From NCBI GenBank assembly GCA_916610825.1, contig OU744454.1, forward strand, positions 9,302,922 to 9,366,921: 64,000 nt of DNA, read 5' to 3'. A program made the position numbers and the translations under genes. Numbering within the stretch: the first letter of the stretch is position 1; every line of letters begins with the position of its first letter. This DNA comes from Haliclystus octoradiatus. Lineage: Eukaryota > Cnidaria > Staurozoa > Stauromedusae > Haliclystidae. The notes below the pieces were generated by a model. That model was not told where the DNA came from. It saw only the letters and a program-made list of their open reading frames with translations, and did not search any database. Below, in pieces: positions 10,269 to 23,124 of the stretch.

Positions 10269-13200
10269 TTAGGATTTGATATTATTTCTGTTAAGTTCTC
10301 TTTGTAATTTCATAGCCAATGATCTGTCTCTTCGTTCTAATTCTTCTGCACTATTAGGGGTGAAACAATCGTCTGTCGAAGAAGAAGAACCACTTGCCAG
10401 ATCTAAGGAAAACACACAAATACATTTAAATGAATGATCACTTTTTCTGCTGTATGATGAATTGTCAACCACACATATGTACGTGTTCAGGGTCCAACAA
10501 AACTAGAAATCCTGGAACTGTAGATTCTGGAAGGTTAGGGAAAATTCAGAAGAAAATTAATATTTTCATGATTTATTGGTCGAATATTAACAAAAAAATT
10601 CAGAAGAAAATGTGTCTAGGATTCCAGAAGGATGAACCTTTTATCGGACCATGCTTGTGTCAATTTGATTAGTTCAGTCAGTAAGCATTCCATATTTTTG
10701 CTAAACTCTTGGATGATGTAGCTAATGACATCATTGTTCCAAGCTGAGCTTTGGATCAACCCTAATTTCTATGCACTAAGAAATTCAACTTTTTGCACTG
10801 CCATATTTGGCAACCGTCAGATAATATTCTATGACAAATAGTCTATGACTGTACCGGTACAATGTTTATACCTACACATTTCCATGTCTCAATTATAAAA
10901 ATATTTTCAATCATTATACTGGGTTATTATTGCAAAGATATTCATCTCATATTAAATCATAGACAAATAGATATCTTCCACTAAATAAACACAATGAAAA
11001 AGTGTAATTCAACCTGAAAGACTAAATAGTAAATACTGACGACACGTGTTATTGATTTAAACAAAACAATAACAAAATTAAATAATGACTCTATACGGTC
11101 ATTAAAATCAACCAATTTGAAAGTTATACTTATTTTCCTTACATTACTATAATTAGAATAAAGTTTGATTGGATACCACTTTCATCTATATTACAATCAA
11201 CGCAAAAATTTCTGATAATTTTTTTATTGTGTCTATTCTATATTATGATCTGTCTTAACAAACATTGAGCACTCTCACATACATGTGTTCACCTCATATT
11301 ATATTATATAATTATTACTGTGCGTGCATATATGAATACTTGTCTTACCTTTCCGCCTACTCGACGGAGATAGCCAATTCAAAAGTTTTGAACTTTTAGT
11401 TACTGGAGGATTTGAATTTGATGCTGATGAGGATTTCCTTGACTTGCGTCTCAGTCTCAGTGACGGCGTACGTGCTCTTGGTGACTACAATTGAAAAAAA
11501 AATGGCATAAATGTTCAGGTGTCAACTAAGAAAAGCAGTAAGCAATTCTTGATCAAATTTAAACATATGATATATTTTAACATTTATCAAACAACAAAGG
11601 ATTGGGTTCAGATCAGGGGCTGTATTATCTACCAAAGTTGTAGGCTGAGGAGCCTCAGGTAGACAATATAGTATCAAGGTATGATGAATTAAAATTATCA
11701 ATGTACAGTAATAGAAAGTACAGTTGAATAATTGTTTTCACTATTAATCTCATACATTACTGTAATAGTAATGTGACAAAACTCAACTTCTGAACGGCCA
11801 CATGGCGTCTTTGAAGAAAAGAGCTTTCCAGAATAAATGTCTACGCCAGGAATCCAAGGGTATACTATTGATGTATGAATATTGTCACATAGCTAGGCCA
11901 TTTGTCTCATAATATGATGTCATAATATCAGACATTTAGAATTGTTGGGGTTCTATTAGCCAATCAGAATCGAATAACCCTTTATCTATTTTCATTAATA
12001 ATACTGTAATGTTATATACAAAGTAAAACAAGAGGTAGATGAATTGACCAGTATGTGCAAGTGACCTTTATAAACTGGGTTGACTCATCAAAATATAGTA
12101 TTTTAGACAATGCACGAGTGGTCAGGGAAACGCAACAATAACATGATATGATTGAATTTTTTTTTATCAAAATCCGTTGTGTCCCAAAAGGTAATTCATA
12201 CACTTTAAATGTAGGCCCATTCATATTGATGTCCTGAATATAAAATTGTTCCTTGTTTCAAAAATCCAATTTAGCCTCCATTCCAAAAATCAAAAAAACC
12301 AAAGCCTCATTAGCATATTGAGGAAAAGCAACATAACAATGTTATAGATTGTTTGATTCTGTCATGATTTAGCAAATTCATAATTTATGCATTTTAATTT
12401 GTGACAGCTGTTAGCTAGAAGTACTTGACCGAAAGTTGTGACTTATGACAATATACAAACACTTATAAAACTAATTATTGGTGTTATTTTCGCTTGGAAA
12501 ACTACATGTTGATTCACAGATGTTGTGGTTCATACAAAAAACATGAAGCTGGTCTGCAAACTAATGGTGATGATGAATATAGATCTGATAGTTGAAAAGC
12601 AACAATAAATACATTCATCTTGAAAGAAAATATAGTAGTAGTATGGAAAGTCACATTATAGGAATGTGCCGCCCCTCTTACGCCTTACATATTTGCTACA
12701 CAAAAAACGCCACAAATCACCACGGTCGTCTATAGCAGACAAAGAAACTTGTAACTAAGAAAATATGCGACTGCCAGAGTAGATGAAGCACAATATCATT
12801 TTCTATAACATTGAATATACATGTATTAACTATATCTACTATATCTAGGTCCATAAATGTCCATCCAAAAGTTGACAACTGCAAATTCCAATACACAATC
12901 AAAAGCTATAAAAGGAATACAACTAGCTGCTATTGAATTTCAATTATACCAGCTAAATTTCTTTACATATTTAAAAAAATTTGATTAACTGAAATGTTGT
13001 GGGTTTAACAAAACATAATTAGTCTAACTTTTCCTAATAATATAATTTAATTACGAGATTTGATTGGAGATGAAACAACAATGTTATTTTCTTTGTTCCA
13101 TTCTTAGCTTCATAGGCTCCTAATTTGAGGACTAAATTCAACAAAGCAATAATCACTAACTTCACTTAAAATAATCGCTTTTATAACAGTTAAAGACGGT

Positions 13201-16200
13201 ATAAAAAGTCATTTAGATAAGAAAGACTTGATATCATCTACACAGTGTCATGAAACTGGGAGTTGTTCCACACAGGCTAGAGGAATTTCTCACTAAAATT
13301 GACCTGTATTTCTCAAATCGCGAAAGGCAAATCAGATGCAGGCTTGTGTCATGTAATACGATTTTGTTGTTGTTGATTGGATTGTGCAGATTCAGAATGA
13401 CGTGTTAAGCAGATCAAAACATGCGATCACAGCTAGCAAAGCTACTATTTTGTGGTCAAACCCTTCCTATTTATTCAATGGCACTATCCCATGAGTCAGG
13501 GCAAAGGAGTTTACCTAATAATTGAGCAATTTTTAAATTTTAATGAATAAGAACCACCTATTTTATCGAGCCCTGAATAACATTACCTGTTGATGCTAAC
13601 CAACGTTGGCATGGTGTAATATGTTGCAATTACTGGATCAGTTCACAACTAGACACATTTTTGATAAGAAACCAAGCGAACACTGTATTACTAAAAGTTT
13701 CTCAACTTTTGAAGGATTTTAGTACTGAAAGTTTCTTAAATAGGGTTTCTTATAATAAAAAAAAAGTGTACTGTATTTAAAATTGATAAGCTTTTCTATG
13801 ATATTAACATCCAAATGTAGCGATGGTAGCAGTTACAGCTATGGCTACTTTGTAAGAAAGAACAAGGTTAGGTTTTAATATTTTAAAAAAGAAAACAGGG
13901 GGAACTCAATGGATCATGGTAAAGTGTTAAAATTGGATACAATGTAAAATAGGTGCAGTTATGCGCCTATCTGTAATTTACCGATATAGAAAAAAGATAA
14001 ACAACAACTTGTACAACAACATAAAATGAAATCTATCTTGATACATGAAATCCTGCTTATTAATGCTCCAAAAACTATATCTAAAATATGACGTCTTAAT
14101 CGAATGTAATCCTGTAAATTGATTGGTTGGTTTGTGTGTTTGAGGGAATTCTAGAATAAACATTTTCAAAAATTGCCGTCGAAATTTGATGATAAAATTT
14201 TGGCTCATGCTCAAAACTGAAGAAGAATTGGAAACTGCAATGTATTATTGAAGAAATATAATCAACAAAACTGCCTCTATTTAAGAAAGACTAACCTTTT
14301 GAAATTTCAATTCAATCTAAGGACATTTTATTAAGTAAAAACATCAAACAGATTTGAACTACCTTCCGCAATATAAATAAATTTGTTTCTGAAATTTGTT
14401 TATATTTACTATCCTGCTGAACGTTGTGGAGTTGACTTGTCACCTTACCTGTACTTCGCATAGCTCATTCTGAAGTTCTTTTGCTAACCGCTCATCCTCA
14501 AGCTCTTGCATTCGAAGTATCTCCTGCTGTAGTCTGTCCTTTTCTTCAATGTCTCTTATCAACTTTTCACTTTCCATTTGGTTAACATTATCTTCAATTC
14601 TAACCTGATTTAAAAACACATTAAATGATATTGCAGGGCAGTATATTTACAGTACAAATAGATGTAATTAATTCAGTGCTGGATTGAATTTTTTGGGGGA
14701 AACTACCTGCTTTGCAACCAAGAATAATCATGAATCTTTATGAAGACAAAATCAACTAGGATAAATGGTATACAATTCAGCATTTTTTCGTTGTTGCAAG
14801 GAAAGGATTTTACAAAGAAAAATTTTTTTCCCCATTTTACGTGACCTATAATTTAGCGGGGCCTATCTCTATACCCATAGGTTAATCCGGCACTGAATTA
14901 ATTTCTTTTGCTTCTTAACTTTACAAAAAAACCATATAAGAAGGGAGGATTAGCTTGGATTAGATTAGATTAGAGGAAGAGCAACCAAACTTTAAATCTG
15001 ATCACAGCTGATCGACTGCGGGTCAAATCCCCCCAAGGTCAACTCAGCATTGACTTTATCTAAATCATCAAATGAGTACCATCTAAGGATGGCGGGTGGC
15101 ATTAATAATAGAAAATTATTCAAGTGTGAAACTGTTAATTAGCGCTTCAGTCTGGACAGGATTGTTGTTGAAAAAGGAAACAGTTTCATTGTTTTTTTCA
15201 ACTTAGATGTACTGTATTTAAAAAATGAATCCGGCCATTATGCCTCCGGTTAATGACGAATCCATTAATATGTGTTTCAAGTAAATTGCATCTAAAACGG
15301 GCATTGTGAATCCTTGCCTAAGTACATACTACAGACATACAAATGGAAATATTGTAAATTTAAAAGTAGATTTACAGTTTATAAGTATGATTCATCAAAA
15401 AATTGTTGATTTTTGATGTCTGACTGATTTTCATAATGTAAAATGGTATGTTCTATTTATAATTTTAATCTATTTTTCATTTCTTCTTTGTATTATATTT
15501 TGCTACAATTTTCTATCTGACTGTATTTATTGAGGAGTGAAGCCTCACGGAAGAAGAACGTTCTTTTACCGCGGTCAGTATAAACACAAGGAGGTGTATA
15601 TAGATTTGTACGTATGTTGTATGGTGCATTTGAATGTTTGAGAAAGATTCCAAAGTACTGCCATATAATCATTGAGCTGACAGTGAGCAATTCAGCTAAC
15701 ACTTCAATGTTTAAACAATGAAGTTCTTGTAATAAATTGCTCATTTTATCAAATTTAAATTTTCGAACTACTAACTTTGCTGCCTAATTTTGAACTCTAA
15801 TTTGGATAAATTTGAATTCTAATTGTTAAATAGTGCTAGGCATTTTGATCTAGCTAAAATGAGGACTGTATAATGTTGAGTAATGCCGTTGGTTCTATTA
15901 GTCAATTAGCAAAAGACTATCTTGAATGCAATCAAATACAGTACAATTTATTGGGGTTGGGTTCATAGACCTGATGAGCTCACAATGCCACCCAATAACA
16001 ATTTAACTTATGAAGTACAAAACCAACGATTTAAATACAAACTAACTTAAGTCATACAAGGCTATTTATTAACTATATTATATATAATTACATGAAAATG
16101 AGGCTAATTAATTAGCGGTGAGACGGTGGTGGGATTTTCACAACCTGTTAACCGAAATAAATAACCGGTGGTGAACCGGTTAATCGAAAGAACAATAGCA

Positions 16201-19200
16201 TTTTTGTTTTATCACAATAGAAAAAATAATGACAAATATCATCTCATTCATTTTTGACTGGATTTCGAATAGGCCTACCAGTTAGGCAAAACACATCACT
16301 CTTTTGAATAAAGTAGCCTATTAATGTTATGGAAAAGCTATTTTCTTATTTTCAACATTAGCTTTGAAGTATTTGCTTTTAAGCTATTCAAAAAAGAAGC
16401 AAATTATTCTTTTTCGGCGGTAAAATTAAAATTAAATCAATTCTGTCAATGTTGGGTTCAATGTTGAAATAATTACTCATGAGCTACCCAGTTCATGAAA
16501 TTGTTCTGATGTTTATGCCAATAAAAGAGCATGTAATGATTGGAATGAAAGACTTTCCTGTGTTTCCATTTTACAAAGAAAAGATGTCAATTTTCACAGT
16601 GACCACTCATCCGAACAGTTTGTTTACATTATTTAAGATTTATTCAAAACGTAAGATCTATTCTATTCATTGAAAACTAATTTAATTGATTGTTTTAGAA
16701 CTCATTAGAATTCCAAAACAATATAAATCAGTAAACTGAAGCCAATCACCCCTAATTGAATAGTTAATACAAAGGATGGCTTACTCGTTTTATCCAAATG
16801 TTAAACACTTTCGGTGCAATATGGGTTTGTAAGATTGTATTATAGAGTTTTAAGGACGAAATAAGACAAACGACCAAACATCAAGATAACTTGTGTAACT
16901 GTGTTTTATTAATCATATACGTGTTAGTTTTACAACGCTGTGCAATACACTCCGGTGTGCCTAATTTACAACTAAGTGTGATTAGTTTAATGACGTTGTA
17001 AATATTAGTATTATTAATTATTATATACTACATGCCTCCCCTCGGAGACATAAGGTCATTACCTTTTTTCTTCTTTATGGCTGATACCAATTCGGAGTAC
17101 GACGGATACGGGTTGAACTTTGTTGTTGACCTTTGTCTTTATCTTTGTCTTGGTCTTTGCCTTGGTCTGTGCCTTGGGCGGGGTCTTGCTGGTAGGGGCG
17201 GAGAAATCGTCGGTTTCGCCACTTGAGGCGGTTTGTTTCTGTCTTTATTAGATAGCTGTGTCGACCTTCGTATGCTTCAATTATGCTGGCAACGGTGTCC
17301 CACTGTTGTGTTTTCGGATTTTGTACCAATACTACTGTACCAGGTAATAAATCTTCTAAGGGTTTGGAATGTTGGTCCTTGTAGGCCTTTGCCTTCTGCC
17401 GAAGAGTGATAGCTTTCTTATCAGCAGCGTTGATTTCTTCTCTTATATCTTTACAAAATATTGCGGGTCCAACTGGCAGACGTGTTCGAGTTGTGCGTCC
17501 AAAGAGGCGTTGTGCTGGCGATATTCCATCCTTTTTGGTGTTTGTTTCTATACTCTAACAGACCTTCCAAAAATTCCTTTGTATTAATATTTCCTTTAGG
17601 CGTGGTTTTCTTTACTAAAGTCTTCATAGATTTAATTCCTGCTTCAGCAAATCCATTACTTTGGTGGTTGTATGGGGACGAGGGATGATGCTTTATACCC
17701 CACACTTGACAAAATTTGTTGAAGTCTTGTGACTTGAACTGTGGGTCACCATCAGATTTTAGGTTGACTGCAATGCCAAGTTTAGCGCTCCATTGAATTA
17801 TGCGTTCTACGACATCGTCAGTATTGCTTCCTCCTCTACCAAGGTCATATACTTCTGGCCATCCAGAAAGACGATCAACAATCACCAGATATTCTTTACC
17901 AGCATGACTGAAGAGGTCCATGGCTATAGCTTGACCAGGCCAGGTAGGTGCGTCTGCTTGACTGATGGGCTCTAGTGGCTGACTGGGTTGATTTAGTTGG
18001 TCCTGACTTGAATCTTTCGAAGTGGACACTACGTGGGTTGCTTTAGGAATGCTTGGGGGTCCCAAGGATAATGTTTGTAATGGGACCTTGGGCCATTCTT
18101 TAGGAATCAATTTGAGAGCAATACAACCTGCTCTGCTTAATAAAGGATGGGTTATTTCATTCAAAATGTGTACTTTGGCCTTGTACCTATGAGTTTCACA
18201 AAATATTTCCATAATAACATATCCATGGGACTCTAGAGGGGAACCATTTGGTCCCACTAAATGTTAATTTTCAGGCATAAAGTCAACATCATTAGCCCCC
18301 ATTAATTGGTGAAGATCTTGGACTCCCATTGCGTCACATCCTGCCCCTGTATCAGCTAGCCAATTTACTTGCTTGCTATGATTTCTATGGGTGGTTTGCA
18401 GTGCAATTAAATTTTCCTGGTGGCTACTTATGTGAGCAATTTCAATACAGTTTTGCGATACTTGTGATTTTGTAAAGCAAAACTTCTGCAAATGACCCTT
18501 TTTCTTGCATTTGTGACACTCTAAATTGATGGCAGGGCAATCTACTTTTTTATGTTTGGTTCCACATCGGCCACATGCGTCATTTGCCGTCTTTTTCGCG
18601 CCAGTATTTTTCACGGCTTGAAACTGTTTCGGTTGTTTTTGAAACTTCTGTTTTTTGTGGGCGGACATCGCTCTGTTGGCGTTCACGCTTTTTTCTGTTA
18701 ATTGATCAACAACATTACGACTTGCCTCGTAATTTTGGCAAATGTCTAAAGTAGCTTTTAAACTTAATTTTTCAAGCAGTGTTTCGAGTACCCTTTGTCT
18801 CATTCCTGAGTCCATTAGGCCTGATATAACCCGGTCCCTTAATCGTTCTTCACGATGAATTGCATGGTTTGGACAATCCTCGGTGGAATATCCACAGTCT
18901 TCATCAATTTCCCGCAGTGCGGCGTAATAATTGCTAACGCTTTCCCCCTGTTGTTGATCACGTTGAATAAAAACATGTCGGTCTACAAGGGGGTGGCGAT
19001 GAATTCGCAGATAATCTTTTAATGCCTTAATAATTTCAGCAATATCATCAGTATCTTTTATTTTGATAATTTCTTGGGTCCACATTTTTGTCCACACTTT
19101 GTTGAGTGTTGATCTTAATAAACCTCGACGTGCGTTTAAATCACATTCTTGATGCAGTCTCGTAGCAGCCGCGTAATCATTAAATCTGATTTCCCAGTCA

Positions 19201-22200
19201 CGAAAATCTATCAATTTCATGCCTTCAGGACTTTTAAGTTTCGGCATTGATACACGTTTGGCTGTTTGAAGATTTGCTGGTGAATTAGAAGAGCCTTGAT
19301 GGACATTCGAAGTTGAAGTGCCCATATTCATAGTCTTGAAAGCATTAGTAAGTGACTCACCCTGTGACTTCATTGCTTCCGCAACGCCTTTTGCATTTCT
19401 TGCTGTTGAGCCATCATTACTTCTTGCATTTTTGTTTGCTGGTCAGTAACCGATTGTAAGATTAACAGCATTGGATCTTTCGAGGAATTAGCTAGTTCTT
19501 GCCTGATTTGAACTACTTCTGCTTCCAAGTCCACTTTCGTTGGGTTCTTGTTAGCCATAATAAACCACGAAATAAATACTGAGTTTTCACTGGATTATAA
19601 CCATGTAAGTCCGTTTAACATTAGTAACAATGATTCAATAAATAACTTTATTTATTGAACTTTATAACTGTGCCATGTAAGATTGTATTATAGAGTTTTA
19701 AGGACGAAATAAGACAAACGACCAAACATCAAGATAACTTGTGTAACTGTGTTTTATTAATCATATACGTGTTAGTTTTACAACGCTGTGCAATACACTC
19801 CGGTGTGCCTAATTTACAACTAAGTGTGATTAATTTAATGACGTTGTAAATGTTAGTATTATTAATTATTATATACTACAGGGTTATATAAGTACACGTG
19901 TTGCGCCGTTGCGTAATGAAGCAAGAGGAAGACGTAAGAAAATCAAGAGTCGACGCGGAGTGTGATTTATTAAAGCCTTTTGAGTGTCTCATAGCAACCT
20001 TTTGAGTGTCTCATAGCAACCTAAGTGTTTACACAACCCATATTACACAAGAAAGTGTTTAATATTTGATTTTTAAAATAGAAATAAGTAATATCTTATA
20101 CGGTTTCAACAAATCCTTTCCCATGCATATATGATCACGTGTATTGTTTAATATTGCCCTTATAATATCACACGTATTATTCAATTTTGGTTGTAAATTA
20201 TCACGAATATTGTTTAATTAGAAAAGCTTGAATCATCGAACCCGAAACGTTGAATCATTAATATGTCACGATTCATCTATGATAAACGGTAACCTGAGTA
20301 AACAAAAAGGCTGAAAAGGTTTTTTTTCGAGGCTGACATCTGTATAGTTTAAAGCTTGAAGTGTAACAAGGTGTCATTCTATGCACACAACTTCGGGGTT
20401 AAAACACAAACATTACTATATATGCAATTAAACAACTTTTACAACTTTATTATTGCGTTATTATGACATTCAAATTCTTTTTGCATTAGGGTGTTTGTGT
20501 GACGCATTATTGACAACATTTCGAATATAAGAGTTTTAACAAAAGTTTCACTCGAGTTCTACTTTATAAATCTTATTACAAATATGTTTAGAGTAGCTAA
20601 TCCAAAAGATATTATTAGGAATTCGGAATATGGAAACAAAATACAACATGGCTGTCTCACCTTCTGTAATTCTTCTTGGTATTCTTTCTGTATTTCTCCT
20701 TCTTCGGAAATAATTCGCAAAGGAGCTAAAATAAAGTGTATACATTTATATCAATCAATTAGGGTGAGGAATCTTGAATATTGCAAATATCAAATTTGCT
20801 TAATGATTTTCTCTAAATTTGAAAATATTTTGACTGTAGACTAAATGATTGGAATTTATCACATCCATAATTAGTGTTACATAACATCACATTCTTGCAT
20901 TGAGGCATTTGTATGAAATATGTGAATAGAGTATCAATCAATAAATTTTAAGCAATGGAAATTGAATAATGACAGAAAACATATATAACTACCAACACCA
21001 AAACCATGAAAATGCCCTAAAAGTGTTGTGGAAACACCATGAAAATGTAAAAAAGTGAAAACAACAAATTGTTAAGGCCATGTAAAAGTTAGGAAACCAT
21101 GAAAAAATCCATCCATGCTCATGATACATTAAAATATGAAAATGCAATGAAAACGCAATGAAATTTCATGATTTTTGTCATGGTTTTGGTGTCAATAGTG
21201 TATAGAGATTACTTCATTGGAATTGCGTTGTACGGATTTTATTAAGTGTGACGAATCATGAAAAGAACAAGCGAAATTCTGCAAGCGAGTGAGTTATTTC
21301 ATTTTATAACCAGCTAGAAATCTTAAAGTGAAGCATATTTATCATATTTGCAAGTCTGAAAATTGAAGATTTTTGACTGCTACAAACGTTTTGATTTGAG
21401 TACTTCAATAATGTTTGCATAAATTAATCATGAGCTTTGCCGTCTTGTCGTTCAACTAACCTTAAGCAAGGCAATCAGCAAGACGAGGAATAATAATTAG
21501 TTTAAATATACTGTAATCATTTTTGCTCTTCTTTCATTGTTAAAAATTATTGCAACAATTTTACATTATTAGTGTTTGTGATGAACAAAATCTAACATAA
21601 TGTGGTTTTCTATCATTACTAAATTTTCATTATTTTGAAACATTTGTCGATTGTCTTGTTCTACTCCCATATTTTAGTGGAAAGAACAATCAGTAGGCTT
21701 ATGCAAAACTCTGTGGTAATGCGCAGATGGACTATACATTTAAGCAAAGTCTGTCTGCACTAGCTTTTAGTTGCCAAGCCACAGTTGGAAAGGATGAGTA
21801 TGTATGTTTACAGTATGTTTACAGTAATATGTAGCAACGGAGCCTTCACGGCTTTATCACACGTCCGGCGACCGGTAACAATTCAATCAGCCAACATTAA
21901 TTTGATTAAAAATTTTCTTGTGAAACATTTTGGAATCAAGGATAGCGACAAGAAACTACAAGTAGTTATCGGTGAAAACAGATCGATATCATTATATCAT
22001 TATTATAATATTCATAATTTTATATAGATAAGATTCATAATATGTCAATCCGATTCAATCAGTGTTCATAATATGTTACCAGTCAATCCGTACTCAGTGT
22101 GAAGCGTACACGCTTTCAGGTTGCAATTGAGTCAAGTTTTTAATATTAATTTAACTAAGTAATGTAAGACAAGTTTTTTCTAATCATCCTTCATGGTAAT

Positions 22201-23124
22201 ATAAACAAATCCAGAAACTATTTTGAACGTTTTCAATTCTATAATTCCATCAAATTATGAGAAACTTCCAAGTACGAGACTCTATCAAAACTTGAAAACC
22301 TTCGGTAGTTGCTACAAGAATTACTCTTTTTTTCTGATAAAAATATTCTATTTATCAATTCCTTCACAATAACACCCTTACTGATGCATAAACTAATAGT
22401 CCTAAGTTTGAATAGAGTCACTGTCTAAAAACCATTGGTACATCAAAGTTTTCATCAATAACAGTGCAGTAAAAACGTGGACGCTGGACGGATGTAATCT
22501 GAGTACGGTTTAACTGGATACCCATAATATGACGATGATATTATGAATGTATCGAAACGTTTTCACCAACAACTACTTGTCGCTATCTTTCATTCTAGAA
22601 ATTCTTTTATTTCGCTTTTCAAAAAGGCTAAAATTGATTTCTTGGTGTTACGACCGGTCTGTTGTTACAGTAAGTACATTTCTTTTGTCTTAGATTCAAA
22701 AAGTTTGATAAACTAATTTCGTGAAGTTAATCACTTTAAAAATAAATTTACCTAATGCTCGTTGAATATCATCGTTATCCTCTCCACGCATTCTCCTGTC
22801 GATCGCTTGCGGAAATAACTGTTGGATACGCTCCCATCTCTCCTGATGAACGTAGCTCCCTTCTTTTTTTCGTTTCTTCCTTGCCCACACTGATATCCGC
22901 TGACGACAAATCGGACATTGTAAATTGTTTTCTGTGATATGTGATTCGAAACATACGCGGCAAAGTTCGTGTTTGCAGGGAAGATATACTGGTTCTACGA
23001 CCAAATCTAAACAAATTGGACAAGTGAAATCAGCCTCAGTAGAGTTCATTCCGATGATTTCATCTGTTTTATTTTCTTTACCAGCAGCTAAAGTTTTACG
23101 TTTTTTATTTCCTTGCTTAGCCAT
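10269..23124 (-). CDS. RNF168: RNF168-type RING E3 ubiquitin ligase, 5 exons, 287 aa
   Basis: Minus-strand exons 22752-23124, 20661-20725, 14449-14604, 11349-11484 and 10269-10402; phases match at every join. Exon 1 has a C3HC4 RING (CPICLDLVVEPVYLPCKH ... CPICRQR at about residues 30-75), followed by a basic stretch and the RWERIQQLFP segment, in the same order as RNF168. Exon 2 (PLRIISEEGEIQKEYQEEL) matches the segment before the UMI of RNF168. Exon 3 is a coiled coil ending in DERLAKELQNEL, a MIU-type ubiquitin-binding helix. The last exon has a second one, DRSLAMKLQREL. RNF168 ubiquitinates H2A K13/K15 at DNA double-strand breaks. I use the ATG at 23124 (AAAATGG context); an in-frame ATG at 23187 would add 21 hydrophobic residues and is less likely. 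Human RNF168 has 571 aa; here the linker is short and nothing follows MIU2. It could equally be the single ancestor of RNF168 and RNF169. Intron 2 hosts an LTR retrotransposon. Confidence 0.85.
10487..10655. mobile_element. Related CAGGGTCC element, decayed
   Basis: Begins CAGGGTCCAACAAAACTAG, includes TTCAGAAGAAAAT twice, and ends GGATTCCAGAAGGATGAACC followed by TCGGACCATG, the decayed inverse of the start. It lies just upstream of RNF168 exon 5. Confidence 0.4.
12632..12689 (+). repeat. Dispersed repeat fragment shared with 3587-3642
   Basis: Contains TAGTAGTAGTATGGAAAGTC, then the stretch shared in inverse orientation with 3587-3642. It lies in RNF168 intron 3. Confidence 0.5.
14943..15100 (+). 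mobile_element. tRNA-derived SINE, copy 3, partial
   Basis: The plus strand has the A-box start GATTAGCT, a short GATTA repeat expansion, AGAGCAACC, a B box (GGGTCAAATCC) and the following AGTACCATCTAAGGATGG stretch. The rest of the body is missing. It lies in RNF168 intron 2. Confidence 0.75.
16828..17032 (-). repeat. 3' LTR of the retrotransposon (element on minus strand)
   Basis: 205 bp, TGT...ACA, two mismatches to the other LTR. The 5-bp target duplication GGGTT precedes it at 16823-16827. Confidence 0.92.
17075..18257 (-). pseudogene. Retrotransposon protease end fused to integrase, RT/RNase H missing, frameshifted
   Basis: In frame with the upstream segment after the TAA. It has the protease C-terminal half (HPLLSRAGCIALKLIP), about 60 Ser/Pro-rich residues, then an integrase catalytic core: AMDLFSHAGKEYLVIVDRLS (first Asp), KSDGDPQFKS (second Asp), NGFAEAGIKSMK (Glu). 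A one-base shift near 17540 moves the reading frame; beyond it the C-terminal integrase segment (RNRRFLRPYQQ, 17329-17075) ends in a Gln/Asp/Lys repeat tail. No YXDD or RNase H motif is present. Confidence 0.82.
18264..19558 (-). pseudogene. Retrotransposon gag and N-terminal protease, interrupted
   Basis: The first segment (19558-19370) starts with ATG and encodes a Gln-rich coiled region (MANKNPTKVDLEAEVVQIRQ). It ends at a TGA that overlaps an ATG in the next frame (ATGA), where a 369-residue segment (19373-18264) takes over. This segment has a Gag capsid-like helical region, two zinc knuckles (CGRCGTKHKKVDC; CHKCKKKGHLQKFC) and the start of an aspartic protease (WLADTGAG). It ends at a single TAA inside the protease. 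The ATGA overlap could be a real programmed shift or simple decay. Confidence 0.8.
19676..19880 (-). repeat. 5' LTR of the retrotransposon (element on minus strand)
   Basis: 205 bp copy of the LTR; followed on the plus strand by GGGTT at 19881-19885, the second half of the target site duplication. Confidence 0.92.
19976..20019. repeat. 22-bp tandem duplication
   Basis: Two exact copies of a 22-bp unit starting CCTTTTGAGTGTCTC just outside the LTR element. Confidence 0.85.
20990..21195. mobile_element. MITE family 2 (CACCAAAACCATGAAAA ends)
   Basis: Begins ACACCAAAACCATGAAAATG and ends with the inverse TCATGGTTTTGGTGT; 206 bp, interior rich in CATGAAAA. A related truncated copy is at 3420-3580. 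It lies in RNF168 intron 1. Confidence 0.7.

Larger units (their letters stand above)
16828..19880 (-). mobile_element. LTR retrotransposon (Ty3/Gypsy, Mag / K02A2.6-like), reverse transcriptase region deleted
   Basis: Two 205-bp direct repeats (16828-17032 and 19676-19880) begin TGT, end ACA and differ at two positions by my reading. The element is flanked by the 5-bp duplication GGGTT (16823-16827 and 19881-19885), so both ends are original. On the minus strand it has a TGG-starting primer-binding-type sequence next to the 5' LTR and a purine-rich tract next to the 3' LTR. The coding part has Gag with two CCHC-like knuckles, an aspartic protease (LADTGAG) and a DDE integrase with its C-terminal domain. 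Between protease and integrase, where a normal element has about 2 kb of reverse transcriptase and RNase H, the reading frame runs straight from one to the other. There is also one in-frame stop in the protease and frameshifts in gag and near the integrase end. It lies within RNF168 intron 2, in the same orientation as the gene. Confidence 0.9.

Noticed and set aside
17032..17975. Plus-strand frames across the LTR element
   Set aside because: Antisense shadows of the retrotransposon integrase frames.
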